This document shows positions 1-5,379 of a stretch of DNA of 5,379 nt, piece by piece. A program made the position numbers and the translations under genes. Location: positions 1 through 5,379 of the forward strand of contig CAYPRX010000003.1 in NCBI GenBank assembly GCA_964413265.1, in the 5' to 3' direction. This stretch comes from CAVYGN01 sp964413265 (GTDB lineage: Bacteria; Spirochaetota; Brevinematia; Brevinematales; JAOACQ01). Each line of letters begins with the position of its first letter. Position 1 is the stretch's first letter. Under the pieces are notes generated by a model, which saw only the letters and a program-made list of their open reading frames with translations, was not told the DNA's origin and did no database searches.

Positions 1-1263
1 CCGGATTATACATCCGAACGTTGGCCGCAGCACTGGAATAAACTTAAAATAAAAAAAAACTTGTTATTTGAAAGCACTCATTGGACAAAGGATGGCCACG
101 TAATTCCAGTTGAGATCAATGCCAACTATTTTGAGTATGCAGGCGGGAAATATGATATGGCTTTGGTTAGAGATATTAGCAAAAGGAAAGTCGGAAAGAA
201 GGAACTGGAAACAAGGATGAAAAGTTATCAGACCCTTATTGAAAATATTCCGGATCTGATAGTTCGTTATAATACTGACCTCCATCGTACTTATGTAAAC
301 CATAGATGGGAAAAAGCCAGCGGATTGTCTGCAGGTGAAGTTATTAATAAGTATTATCCTGATATTCCAAGGGTACCGTATCAGACTATAAAGGATTACG
401 AAAGAAAATTAAGGTTTGTTATCAAAACGGGAGAACCCCAGACCACGAGTTTTACCTGGGTTAATGCAGATGGAAAAACATTATATCTGGAGTACTCCAT
501 TGTTCCGGAATTCGATAAAAATGGAAAAACGGTCAGCTTGATCTGTATTGGCCATGATATTACAGAACGATCTATTCACGAACACGAAATTATATCGAAA
601 AACGCTGAACTTTCCAGCGCTTTAACTGAGAAAGTGACACTTATCAGGGAACTTTTTCATAGGACAAGAAACACGCTGCAGTTGATTTCTTCTTTGCTTT
701 ACCTTCAGACAAAGAAATTCGCCGATAATAAAGATATTCAAATATTAGTTGAAATTATGGAACAAAGGATACAATCGATATCATTAGTGCATGAAATGCT
801 TTTTGATACCCGTAATGTATCTCAAATTTCACTCAGGGAATATATTAAAAAGTTTTCTGATTTGATTTTTCAGAAATTCATGGTCAGTTATGATAAAATT
901 TCCCTCGATTTAAAATTAGACGATCTTTATCTGATAATTGACACCGCCATTCCTTTAGGGTTGATACTTAACGAGCTTATGACAAATTCAATAAAGTATG
1001 CATTTCCGGAAAACAGAAAAGGAATTATTTCCATCAGTTTGACATGCCAAAAAACAGATAAAAATATGTATGTCTTACAATATTCCGATAATGGCGTCGG
1101 TTTGCCGGATGGATTCGTTTTCAGGAATCAAGACACTCTGGGATTCAATTTGATTTATATTCTGGTCGAAAACCAGATGAACGGCACCGTATCATTAAAA
1201 GGCAGGAACGGGCTAACGTGCCTGATAAAATTTCCAAGCAATATCTATCACAGAAGATTTTGA
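1..1263 (+). CDS. Sensor histidine kinase, PAS-PAS-HisKA_2-HATPase_c, 5' partial
   Basis: The reading frame is open to the first base, so the start lies outside the window; the TTG at 61 is inside a domain and is not the start. Counting codons from base 1, residues 1-60 are the C-terminal half of a PAS domain, with the typical KDG..IPVEI stretch and ending VRDIS. Residues about 70-190 are a second PAS domain ending GHDITER. A HisKA_2-type dimerisation domain follows, with phosphoacceptor candidate His220 in FHRTRNTLQ. The ATPase domain shows an N box LNELMTNS (323-330), a G1 box DNGVGLP (363-369) and a G2-like LGFNLI (380-385), so all key ATP-binding motifs are present. No membrane segment is visible in this part. 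By family knowledge it would autophosphorylate on His and pass phosphate to a response regulator; none is encoded in the window. The input signal is unknown. The gene ends 188 nt before cydA, on the same strand. Confidence 0.92.
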   Translation, partial: PDYTSERWPQHWNKLKIKKNLLFESTHWTKDGHVIPVEINANYFEYAGGKYDMALVRDISKRKVGKKELETRMKSYQTLIENIPDLIVRYNTDLHRTYVNHRWEKASGLSAGEVINKYYPDIPRVPYQTIKDYERKLRFVIKTGEPQTTSFTWVNADGKTLYLEYSIVPEFDKNGKTVSLICIGHDITERSIHEHEIISKNAELSSALTEKVTLIRELFHRTRNTLQLISSLLYLQTKKFADNKDIQILVEIMEQRIQSISLVHEMLFDTRNVSQISLREYIKKFSDLIFQKFMVSYDKISLDLKLDDLYLIIDTAIPLGLILNELMTNSIKYAFPENRKGIISISLTCQKTDKNMYVLQYSDNGVGLPDGFVFRNQDTLGFNLIYILVENQMNGTVSLKGRNGLTCLIKFPSNIYHRRF

Positions 1264-1304
1264 ACGATTCATATTTTCATCAGAAGAATTGGCTTTTGCC
1301 CATT

Positions 1305-1326
1305 ATCAGAAAAATAATTTTCTGAT
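1305..1326. repeat. 9-bp perfect inverted repeat between kinase gene and cydA
   Basis: ATCAGAAAA at 1305-1313 and TTTTCTGAT at 1318-1326 are exact reverse complements around a 4-nt centre (ATAA). It lies 42 nt after the kinase stop and 63 nt before the candidate cydA -35 box. The stem is AT-rich and no long T run follows, so it would be a weak terminator at best. It could equally be an operator for cydAB. The sequence does not decide between these. Confidence 0.45.
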
Positions 1327-1388
1327 CAAATTCATCGAGATAATGTATTTTAAAATGATAAAAATATTGGTTATAAATGTAAAATCAC

Positions 1389-1416
1389 TTGACATTTTCA
1401 ATTCTAGTATTAAATT
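1389..1416 (+). promoter_or_regulatory. Candidate sigma70-type promoter for cydAB
   Basis: A perfect -35 hexamer TTGACA at 1389-1394 is followed after 16 nt by TAAATT at 1411-1416, which matches four of six bases of the -10 consensus. Transcription would begin near 1423 and leave a leader of about 30 nt before the cydA ATG. The surrounding DNA is very AT-rich, so chance matches are possible; the intact -35 box and its position favour it. Confidence 0.4.
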
Positions 1417-1451
1417 CTATACCTGTAAAAATTATATTTTGTGTGGTTATT

Positions 1452-2759
1452 ATGGATACTTTATTACTTTCAAGAATTCAATTCGGCCTTTCATTGAGCG
1501 TTCATTTTATTTTCCCTGCCACAACACTCGGTCTTATACTCATTATATTAATCCTTGAAACATATTATATAATAAAAAAAGACGACCTGTTTTTAAAGTT
1601 GTCATCATTCCTGATCCGCATTCTAGCCCTGGTATTTGCTTTGGGTGTGGCAACAGGCATTCTTTTGCCACTCTCATTCGGGACCAACTGGTCGGAATTC
1701 TCAAAAGCAGTTGGAGGAATCTTAGGGATTCAATTAGCAATTGAGAGTATATCGGCCTTTACTCTTGAATCCGTTTTTTTGGCTGTTATGCTATTTGGAA
1801 GAAAAAGAGTTTCTTCATTTATCTATTGGCTGTCTGTACTGTTGGTATTTATAGGTTCTCACCTGTCAGCTTTCTGGATCTTATCAGCGAACTCATGGAT
1901 GCAAACACCTGCAGGATATAAAATTTTAAATAATCAACTTGTCCTGGATAATCTGTTTACATCAATTTTTAACCCATCAAGCGGCATCAGATTCCTTCAT
2001 ACTGTCACATCTGGCTGGATAACAGGAGCGGTTTTTACAGGCGCCATTGCCTCTTACTATTTATTAAAAGGCAAATCAATTGAAATAGCCAGGAAGTTAC
2101 TGACCCTTTCAATAATTATTCTTATTATAACATCACTTATACAGCCAGTTCTGGGACATTTCCATAACCTTGAGGTTTCTAAATACCAGCCTGAGAAAGA
2201 AGCGGCATACGAGGGAATCTTCAACACTCAGGCCGGATCGCCTTTGATTGTTTTTGGGATTCCTGATGAAAAGCATGAAAGAATTAACTTTGAATTCAGC
2301 ATTCCGAAACTGACTTCATTTCTTGAGACCGGTGATTTTAACTCAGTTTACAAAGGGTTGAAAGATTATCCAAAAGAATATTGGCCTTCTGTAAATATTG
2401 TTTTTACCACGTTCCATATAATGGTTTTTGTTGCGGCGATTCTTGTTTTGGCAGGGGTCATTGGACTTATTCTTCTTATACGTAAAAAACTTTTTATAAC
2501 AAAGTGGTTTCAGATTTTTATGATTGCAATAGTCCCAATGCCTTATCTTGCAAACGAGATGGGCTGGTTAGGAGCTGAGATCGGTCGGCAGCCCTGGGTT
2601 GTTTATGGCATCCTTAAAACATCACAGGGTGCATCAACTTCTTTATCAGGTTTTACCGTTATGGCATCATTACTGGTTCTTTCAATTATATACATCATAC
2701 TGCTCACAGTTTTTATAGTTTTTCTTTTCCGAATGATCCGTAAAGGTCCCGCAGAATAG
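1452..2759 (+). CDS. cydA: Cytochrome bd-type quinol oxidase subunit I (CydA), short Q-loop
   Basis: Inner-membrane subunit that binds quinol and carries the haems of cytochrome bd oxidase, reducing O2 to water. The 435-residue product aligns along its length with E. coli CydA. Visible ligands and channel residues are His18 in SVHFIFP (haem b595 ligand position), Glu98 and Glu106 in the LAIES..AFTLES helix, His183 in FLHTVTSGW and Met324 in FHIMVF (b558 ligands), and Glu376 in GAEIGRQPW. In the Q loop, Lys249 and Glu254 fit the quinol-site positions Lys252/Glu257 of E. coli. The H183-M324 distance is about 66 residues shorter than in E. coli, so this is the short Q-loop form. His322 stands where E. 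coli has Arg391. The ATG at 1452 is chosen because it gives an N-terminus (DTLLLSRIQFG) that lines up with known CydA; an in-frame TTG at 1389 would add 21 unrelated residues. No clear Shine-Dalgarno precedes the ATG. cydB follows 10 nt after the stop. A cyanide-insensitive (CIO/AppC-like) member of the family cannot be excluded. Confidence 0.96.
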   Translation: MDTLLLSRIQFGLSLSVHFIFPATTLGLILIILILETYYIIKKDDLFLKLSSFLIRILALVFALGVATGILLPLSFGTNWSEFSKAVGGILGIQLAIESISAFTLESVFLAVMLFGRKRVSSFIYWLSVLLVFIGSHLSAFWILSANSWMQTPAGYKILNNQLVLDNLFTSIFNPSSGIRFLHTVTSGWITGAVFTGAIASYYLLKGKSIEIARKLLTLSIIILIITSLIQPVLGHFHNLEVSKYQPEKEAAYEGIFNTQAGSPLIVFGIPDEKHERINFEFSIPKLTSFLETGDFNSVYKGLKDYPKEYWPSVNIVFTTFHIMVFVAAILVLAGVIGLILLIRKKLFITKWFQIFMIAIVPMPYLANEMGWLGAEIGRQPWVVYGILKTSQGASTSLSGFTVMASLLVLSIIYIILLTVFIVFLFRMIRKGPAE

Positions 2760-2766
2760 GGGGAAG
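2758..2766 (+). promoter_or_regulatory. Ribosome binding site of cydB overlapping the cydA stop
   Basis: The purine run AGGGGGAAG starts inside the cydA TAG stop codon (2757-2759) and sits a few bases before the cydB ATG at 2770. Ribosomes ending cydA therefore finish on the cydB binding site, which suggests translational coupling. It is much stronger than anything before cydA. Confidence 0.7.
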
Positions 2767-2769
2767 AAA

Positions 2770-3777
2770 ATGGATAATATCGTTTTCTGGCAAAATCTGT
2801 GGTTTATCATTTTAATATTTCTATTTTGTTCTTATGCTGTTTTGGATGGTTTCGACCTTGGCATAGGAATGCTGCTTCCGTTCTTTCAAAGGGATGAGCA
2901 GAAAATAATGATGAATTCAATATGGCCTTTCTGGGATGGGAATGAAGTATGGGGAATAACAGCAGGAACTGCATTATTTGCCGTATTTCCCGGTGTCTAT
3001 GCATTATTATTGAGTTCATTATATCCTGTGATTATGGCTTTGATAGCGGCACTAATTTTCAGGGCTGCTTCCTTTGAATTCTGGTGGCATGTTGAGAATG
3101 GCAGGGTTTTTTGGGGAACAGTATTCACGATTTCAAGTTTCATTATTCCTCTTATAATAGGTCTTGCTTTCGGAAATATTATATACGGCATTCCCCTGGA
3201 TAGAAACGGGCAATTTAAAGGCGGCTTTCTCAGTCTGATTAACCCCTGCTCTGTTCTTTTATCATTTATGGGATTATCAGCTGTCCTGATGCAGGGAATA
3301 ACCTATATGATTACAAGAACAACTGAAAAACTGAAGGAAAAGGCTGTTAAGATCGGGAATTGGATATGGATATTTGCCCTTATTTTGTTTATCATTCTTG
3401 CAGCTGCATCGGCATGGATCCGTCAGCAGTCATTGTCGAGAATTATTTTTTGGATTGGAATAATGATGTCTATAGCCGCACTGGGGATTGTGAAGTATCT
3501 ATTGATTAAAGATACATATAAAGGAATATTCCTGGCTGCTTCCGTTTTTTTTATTGGAGTATGGATTACAATGGGAGCGCTGCAATATCCGAATATGGTA
3601 ACAATTTCAGGCACCATGAATCATAGCCTTACGGTTTTCAATATCTCATCGCCAATTCTTACATTGAAGATAATGGCAGTACTTACTCTCGCAGGAATGA
3701 CCGTTGTGATGGCATATTCTATTTTAGTTTACAGATTATTTCGCGGAAAGATTAAACCCGATGAGTTTTATTATTAA
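2770..3777 (+). CDS. cydB: Cytochrome bd-type quinol oxidase subunit II (CydB)
   Basis: Second large membrane subunit of the bd oxidase. It pairs with CydA, stabilises the haem-bearing subunit and contributes to the proton pathway. The 335-residue product is all hydrophobic helices (about eight) and shows the family signature AVLDGFDLGIGML (residues 23-35; Asp26 and Asp29), NSIWPFWDGNEVWGITAGTA starting at residue 49 (with Asp56), and the conserved GLAFGN and MNHSLT segments. It is shorter than the 379-residue E. coli protein but within the range of short CydB proteins; the difference lies in loops and no motif is lost. The ATG at 2770 follows a good Shine-Dalgarno that overlaps the cydA stop, so the pair is one operon. 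No CydX-like small membrane ORF follows before the convergent gene, and the CydDC assembly transporter is not in the window. Confidence 0.96.
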   Translation: MDNIVFWQNLWFIILIFLFCSYAVLDGFDLGIGMLLPFFQRDEQKIMMNSIWPFWDGNEVWGITAGTALFAVFPGVYALLLSSLYPVIMALIAALIFRAASFEFWWHVENGRVFWGTVFTISSFIIPLIIGLAFGNIIYGIPLDRNGQFKGGFLSLINPCSVLLSFMGLSAVLMQGITYMITRTTEKLKEKAVKIGNWIWIFALILFIILAAASAWIRQQSLSRIIFWIGIMMSIAALGIVKYLLIKDTYKGIFLAASVFFIGVWITMGALQYPNMVTISGTMNHSLTVFNISSPILTLKIMAVLTLAGMTVVMAYSILVYRLFRGKIKPDEFYY

Positions 3778-3792
3778 AAAATCATTATGATG

Positions 3793-3823
3793 GCGAGAAG
3801 CTCCTTTGGAAGGAACTTCCCGC
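3793..3823 (-). terminator. Hairpin terminator between convergent cydB and the DJ-1-like gene
   Basis: Arms at 3793-3806 and 3810-3823 pair around a 3-nt loop. In the minus-strand transcript all 14 positions pair, two as G-U wobbles; in the plus-strand transcript those two positions become A-C mismatches. On the minus strand the stem is followed, after about 11 nt, by six U (A run at 3776-3781), so the hairpin best fits termination of the DJ-1-like gene, whose stop lies 47 nt earlier. It may also halt cydAB transcription, less well because no T run follows on that side. An 11-bp palindrome ATCATTATGAT (3781-3791) lies between stem and U run. Confidence 0.6.
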
Positions 3824-3870
3824 ACATTCTTCGCTTACCTGATTGTATCAGCCACCCCGCTGCTTATGGT

Positions 3871-4494
3871 CTATTGCAATATAGCAATAAACATCTGGGT
3901 AAGTTCCAGGGTGGTGTCTTGTCCCCCTCTAAAATAATGCGCCATGAATGGGCAATAGCTGGATGTCACAATGTTGCCGTCTTGAACCACGTCATCACCG
4001 GAATAGGTGCCTTCCTTAATAAAATTTGCTATGAAACTTGAAGTAGTAAATTTCTTGCCCTTCAATCCGCCAGCCATACCCAGTAGTAAGACTCCTCCAT
4101 TTTGAGCGGCTATCGGTACTCCCTTAGCAATAGCATCTTTTATAATCCTGACAGCTTCAGGCGGATTAGAAGCTGAATGCATGCACGGCAGCATTATGCC
4201 TTTGTAGTCAGCTGCCTTTACATCGGAAAGCTTGAGATCAGGCTTGACAGACACTGTCTGTCCTTCCACGGGATCACCAATTTCAGTCGCGACGACAACA
4301 GTGAAGCCAGCATCCATCAGAGCTGTTTTCATCACACCAAATTCTCTGAGGATCATATAATCACCGATGAGCTTGGGCGGGTTAGCCGGGTCATCCGCCG
4401 GGTTATTAGGCCGCATAATAATAAGAACTTTGCCTCTGCTTTCAGCGAAGAGCGATTGTCCGGCTATAAGGGATCCAAGAACAGTGAACATCAC
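3871..4494 (-). CDS. Exported DJ-1/PfpI-fold protein with altered nucleophile site
   Basis: Coordinates use the first conventional in-frame start, GTG at 4494 (ATG at 4491 follows); the true start is probably the ATA at 4524, ten codons earlier (see separate entry). The N-terminus is a signal peptide: a hydrophobic run MFTVLGSLIAGQSLFA ending in a plausible signal peptidase I site before ESRG. The rest has the flavodoxin-like DJ-1/PfpI pattern: KVLIIM strand, LREFGVMKTALMDAGFTV (Glu51 is a candidate for the conserved acidic residue), ADYKGIMLP, VRIIKDAIAKGVPIAA, LKGKKFTT and DDVVQDGNIVTS. In the family the nucleophile elbow reads AAxCHGP; here it is AAQNGGV, so the cysteine is replaced by Asn132 and the histidine by Gly. 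The usual PGG before it is PCM, which puts Cys104 close by. Members include chaperones, glyoxalases and proteases; none of these activities can be assigned, and classical cysteine catalysis is doubtful. It stands alone, convergent with cydAB. Confidence 0.82.
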   Translation of the reverse strand: MMFTVLGSLIAGQSLFAESRGKVLIIMRPNNPADDPANPPKLIGDYMILREFGVMKTALMDAGFTVVVATEIGDPVEGQTVSVKPDLKLSDVKAADYKGIMLPCMHSASNPPEAVRIIKDAIAKGVPIAAQNGGVLLLGMAGGLKGKKFTTSSFIANFIKEGTYSGDDVVQDGNIVTSSYCPFMAHYFRGGQDTTLELTQMFIAILQ

Positions 4495-4521
4495 AAGTAC
4501 TAATTTTAATTTCTTTCTCCT

Positions 4522-4535
4522 TATAACCTCCTCCT
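4522..4535 (-). promoter_or_regulatory. Strong Shine-Dalgarno followed by a probable ATA start codon
   Basis: On the minus strand AGGAGG at 4535-4530, within a longer AAAAGGAGGAGG run, is followed after 5 nt by the codon ATA at 4524-4522, in frame with the DJ-1-like gene. Reading from ATA adds RRKKLKLVLV before the GTG/ATG pair, which gives a textbook signal peptide with a basic n-region. Starting at GTG or ATG gives a signal peptide with no basic residue and no ribosome binding site at a usable distance. The frame is closed by TAA at 4539-4537, so no ATG, GTG or TTG exists between that stop and 4494. Confidence 0.6.
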
Positions 4536-4539
4536 TTTA

Positions 4540-4770
4540 CTATCGAATTGAAAATTAAATTAGACAGAATGAGGAGTGCATAATATTTAGTGTTAATTAT
4601 AAATTTTGCTAATTTTATTTATAGAAAAATTAATTGTCAATTTTTATATATTAATTAAATATTATTTTTTTGTTAAATATATTATATAAATCATTAAATT
4701 ATTGTAACATAATATTCACAATAATTTATGTAAAGATCAGGAAAGCGAATATTTTAATAATCAAAATTGT
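4540..4770. other. Very AT-rich intergenic region without genes
   Basis: The stretch between the divergent DJ-1-like and GAF genes is mostly A and T, especially 4581-4735, with stops in all frames and no coding pattern. It should hold the promoter of the minus-strand gene. A TATAAT on the minus strand (4601-4596) is a possible -10 box, but no convincing -35 is found at 16-18 nt, so it is not called separately. The one clear structure is the inverted repeat at 4695-4728. Confidence 0.6.
4695..4728. repeat. 11-bp perfect inverted repeat in AT-rich intergenic DNA
   Basis: TAAATTATTGT at 4695-4705 and ACAATAATTTA at 4718-4728 are exact reverse complements separated by 12 nt. The arm contains the TTGT...ACAA core. 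The size and symmetry fit a dimeric regulator site or a weak hairpin. There is no adjacent coding sequence to assign it to. Confidence 0.45.
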
Positions 4771-4779
4771 ATGATCGAT

Positions 4780-4851
4780 ATGAATTCCGCTTTTTCGGCA
4801 TGTCACCCCGTTTCGGCTCAACTTACAGGACGATTGCGGACTGGAAGTTGA
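4780..4851. other. GC-richer patch with repeated TTTCGGC, origin unknown
   Basis: This short patch is clearly richer in G+C than the DNA to its left. It contains TTTCGGC twice, at 4793-4799 and 4811-4817, 18 nt apart, with CCG just before each. A 23-codon ORF (ATG at 4780, TGA at 4849-4851) runs through it but lacks a ribosome binding site. Short spaced repeats of this sort occur near ends of IS21-like insertion sequences, so it might be a relic, but no transposase and no second end are present. Confidence 0.2.
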
Positions 4852-4878
4852 ATTATTGTCTATTTAAGATCGTTAAGT

Positions 4879-4902
4879 CAGAATTTTATTCAGAATTTTA
4901 TT
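4879..4902. repeat. Perfect 12-bp tandem duplication abutting a promoter
   Basis: CAGAATTTTATT occurs twice in direct succession (4879-4890 and 4891-4902) with no mismatch. The second copy ends 1 nt before the -35 box at 4904. The position is right for an UP element or an activator site on the same face of the helix (12-bp spacing is close to one turn). It may also be a simple replication-slippage duplication. Confidence 0.6.
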
Positions 4903-4903
4903 C

Positions 4904-4932
4904 TTGACATACTCCTCTCCTGCATTTAAAAT
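4904..4932 (+). promoter_or_regulatory. Near-consensus sigma70-type promoter for the GAF gene
   Basis: TTGACA at 4904-4909, a 17-nt spacer, and TAAAAT at 4927-4932 give a perfect -35, ideal spacing and five of six -10 bases. Transcription would begin near 4939 and leave a leader of about 70 nt before the ATG at 5009. The leader contains CCGCGTCA (from 4942) and a later TGACGG that could pair imperfectly; no known riboswitch is recognised. Confidence 0.65.
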
Positions 4933-5008
4933 GCTGGATTAACCGCGTCAGCCATAGCTGCAGCCTTATTTTGACGGCATTATTCAATAATAAAATAAAG
5001 AGGAACTC

Positions 5009-5379
5009 ATGAAACAGATAGATCTTCTTTTCAATATCATGGAGCTCAATAATATTTACAGGGACAGTATAGACCTGCGCACAATATTGAACAGGACAGC
5101 CTTCGCGATATCGGATTTCATGAAATCAACAATTTGTTCCATTTATTACTACGACGAGCCGGCCGGAGAATTGACAATCTTTGCCAATATTGGCCTCGAT
5201 CCGAAGGTCCTGGGATTGAAAATCAGTATAACTGAAGGCCTTGCGGGGCTGGCTCTCAGGGAATCAAGGCCGGTTTATGACAAGCATGGCTCAGCCAATC
5301 CAGATTTCAAGGGAATTCCGGGAATTAACGAGGAAAAATACGATGTTTACCTCGCCCTTCCCATTGAAAAAGGGGTTAC
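5009..5379 (+). CDS. GAF-domain signalling protein, 3' partial
   Basis: Starts at ATG 5009 with AGAGGA (4999-5004) as ribosome binding site, and remains open to the window edge (123 codons seen). After a short helical N-terminus (residues 1-20, ending NNIYRDS) comes a GAF domain: DLRTILNRTA helix, CSIYYYDE strand with GELTIFANIGLDP, the SITEGLAGLALRESRPVY segment, the NPDFKGIPGINEEKYDVYLA segment, and LPIEKGV at the edge. The pattern is like the N-terminal GAF of PtsP (the nitrogen-type PTS enzyme I) and of many sensor kinases, cyclases and sigma54 activators. The output domain lies beyond the window, so the class cannot be named. No membrane segment or signal peptide is seen, so it is cytoplasmic. 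GAF domains bind small molecules, nucleotides or haem; the ligand here is unknown. A near-consensus promoter precedes it, so it is probably transcribed on its own. Confidence 0.85.
   Translation, partial: MKQIDLLFNIMELNNIYRDSIDLRTILNRTAFAISDFMKSTICSIYYYDEPAGELTIFANIGLDPKVLGLKISITEGLAGLALRESRPVYDKHGSANPDFKGIPGINEEKYDVYLALPIEKGV

Noticed and set aside
61..1263. TTG at 61 as the start of the kinase
   Set aside because: The frame is open upstream to base 1 and those codons continue a PAS domain, so the gene is truncated by the window edge.
1389..1401. TTGA-N5-TCAA symmetry resembling an FNR/CRP-family site at the cydA promoter
   Set aside because: The FNR consensus has a 6-nt centre (TTGAT-N4-ATCAA); here the centre is 5 nt and the inner bases do not match. 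The TTGACA fits a -35 box better.
1289..1558. Plus-strand ORF of 89 codons across the cydA start
   Set aside because: It overlaps the start of cydA in another frame, has no ribosome binding site and its product has no recognisable pattern.
3787..4041. Plus-strand ORF of 84 codons just after cydB, considered as a cydX-like subunit
   Set aside because: The product is not a single hydrophobic helix, and the ORF lies over the hairpin and antisense to the DJ-1-like gene.
4177..4558. Two plus-strand ORFs antisense to the DJ-1-like gene
   Set aside because: They are shadows of a gene with clear family motifs on the other strand.
4780..4851. 23-codon ORF starting at ATG 4780
   Set aside because: There is no Shine-Dalgarno, the ORF is very short and the product shows no known motif.
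1..5379. CRISPR array, tRNA or rRNA genes, or a phage or defence system
   Set aside because: No spaced repeats with unique spacers, no cloverleaf or rRNA-like segments, and no genes of such systems were seen on either strand.

Overview
The window is an AT-rich stretch (roughly one third G+C by eye) from a Gram-negative-like bacterium that can respire oxygen at low concentration. Sigma70-type promoter elements (TTGACA with TAAAAT), good Shine-Dalgarno sequences before several genes and an exported DJ-1-like protein fit many phyla. The kinase motif FHRTRNTLQ resembles HisKA_2-type kinases that are common in spirochaetes, but this is only a hint and the sequence does not fix the phylum.

Layout: (1) 1-1263, plus strand: the 3' part of a PAS-PAS-HisKA_2-HATPase_c sensor histidine kinase, cut by the left edge. 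(2) 1264-1451: a short regulatory gap with a 9-bp inverted repeat and a candidate promoter. (3) 1452-3777, plus strand: cydA and cydB, the two large subunits of a cytochrome bd-type quinol oxidase, 10 nt apart and surely one operon. CydA is the short Q-loop type. No cydX-like small gene follows, and cydC/cydD are not in the window. (4) 3793-3823: a hairpin between convergent genes that best fits a terminator for the minus-strand gene. (5) 3871-4494, minus strand: an exported DJ-1/PfpI-fold protein whose usual nucleophilic cysteine is an asparagine. Its best-placed start codon, directly after a strong Shine-Dalgarno sequence, reads ATA. (6) 4525-5008: a very AT-rich intergenic region with an 11-bp inverted repeat, a small GC-richer patch, a 12-bp perfect tandem duplication and a near-consensus promoter. 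(7) 5009-5379, plus strand: the N-terminal GAF domain of a sensor or signalling protein cut by the right edge.

How they may work together: the bd oxidase takes electrons from quinol to O2 at high affinity. It is flanked by two signalling proteins (PAS kinase and GAF protein), so redox or oxygen control is plausible but is inferred only from proximity. No complete new multi-gene system is evident. The most unusual locus is the DJ-1-like gene, with its ATA start and its altered active site.
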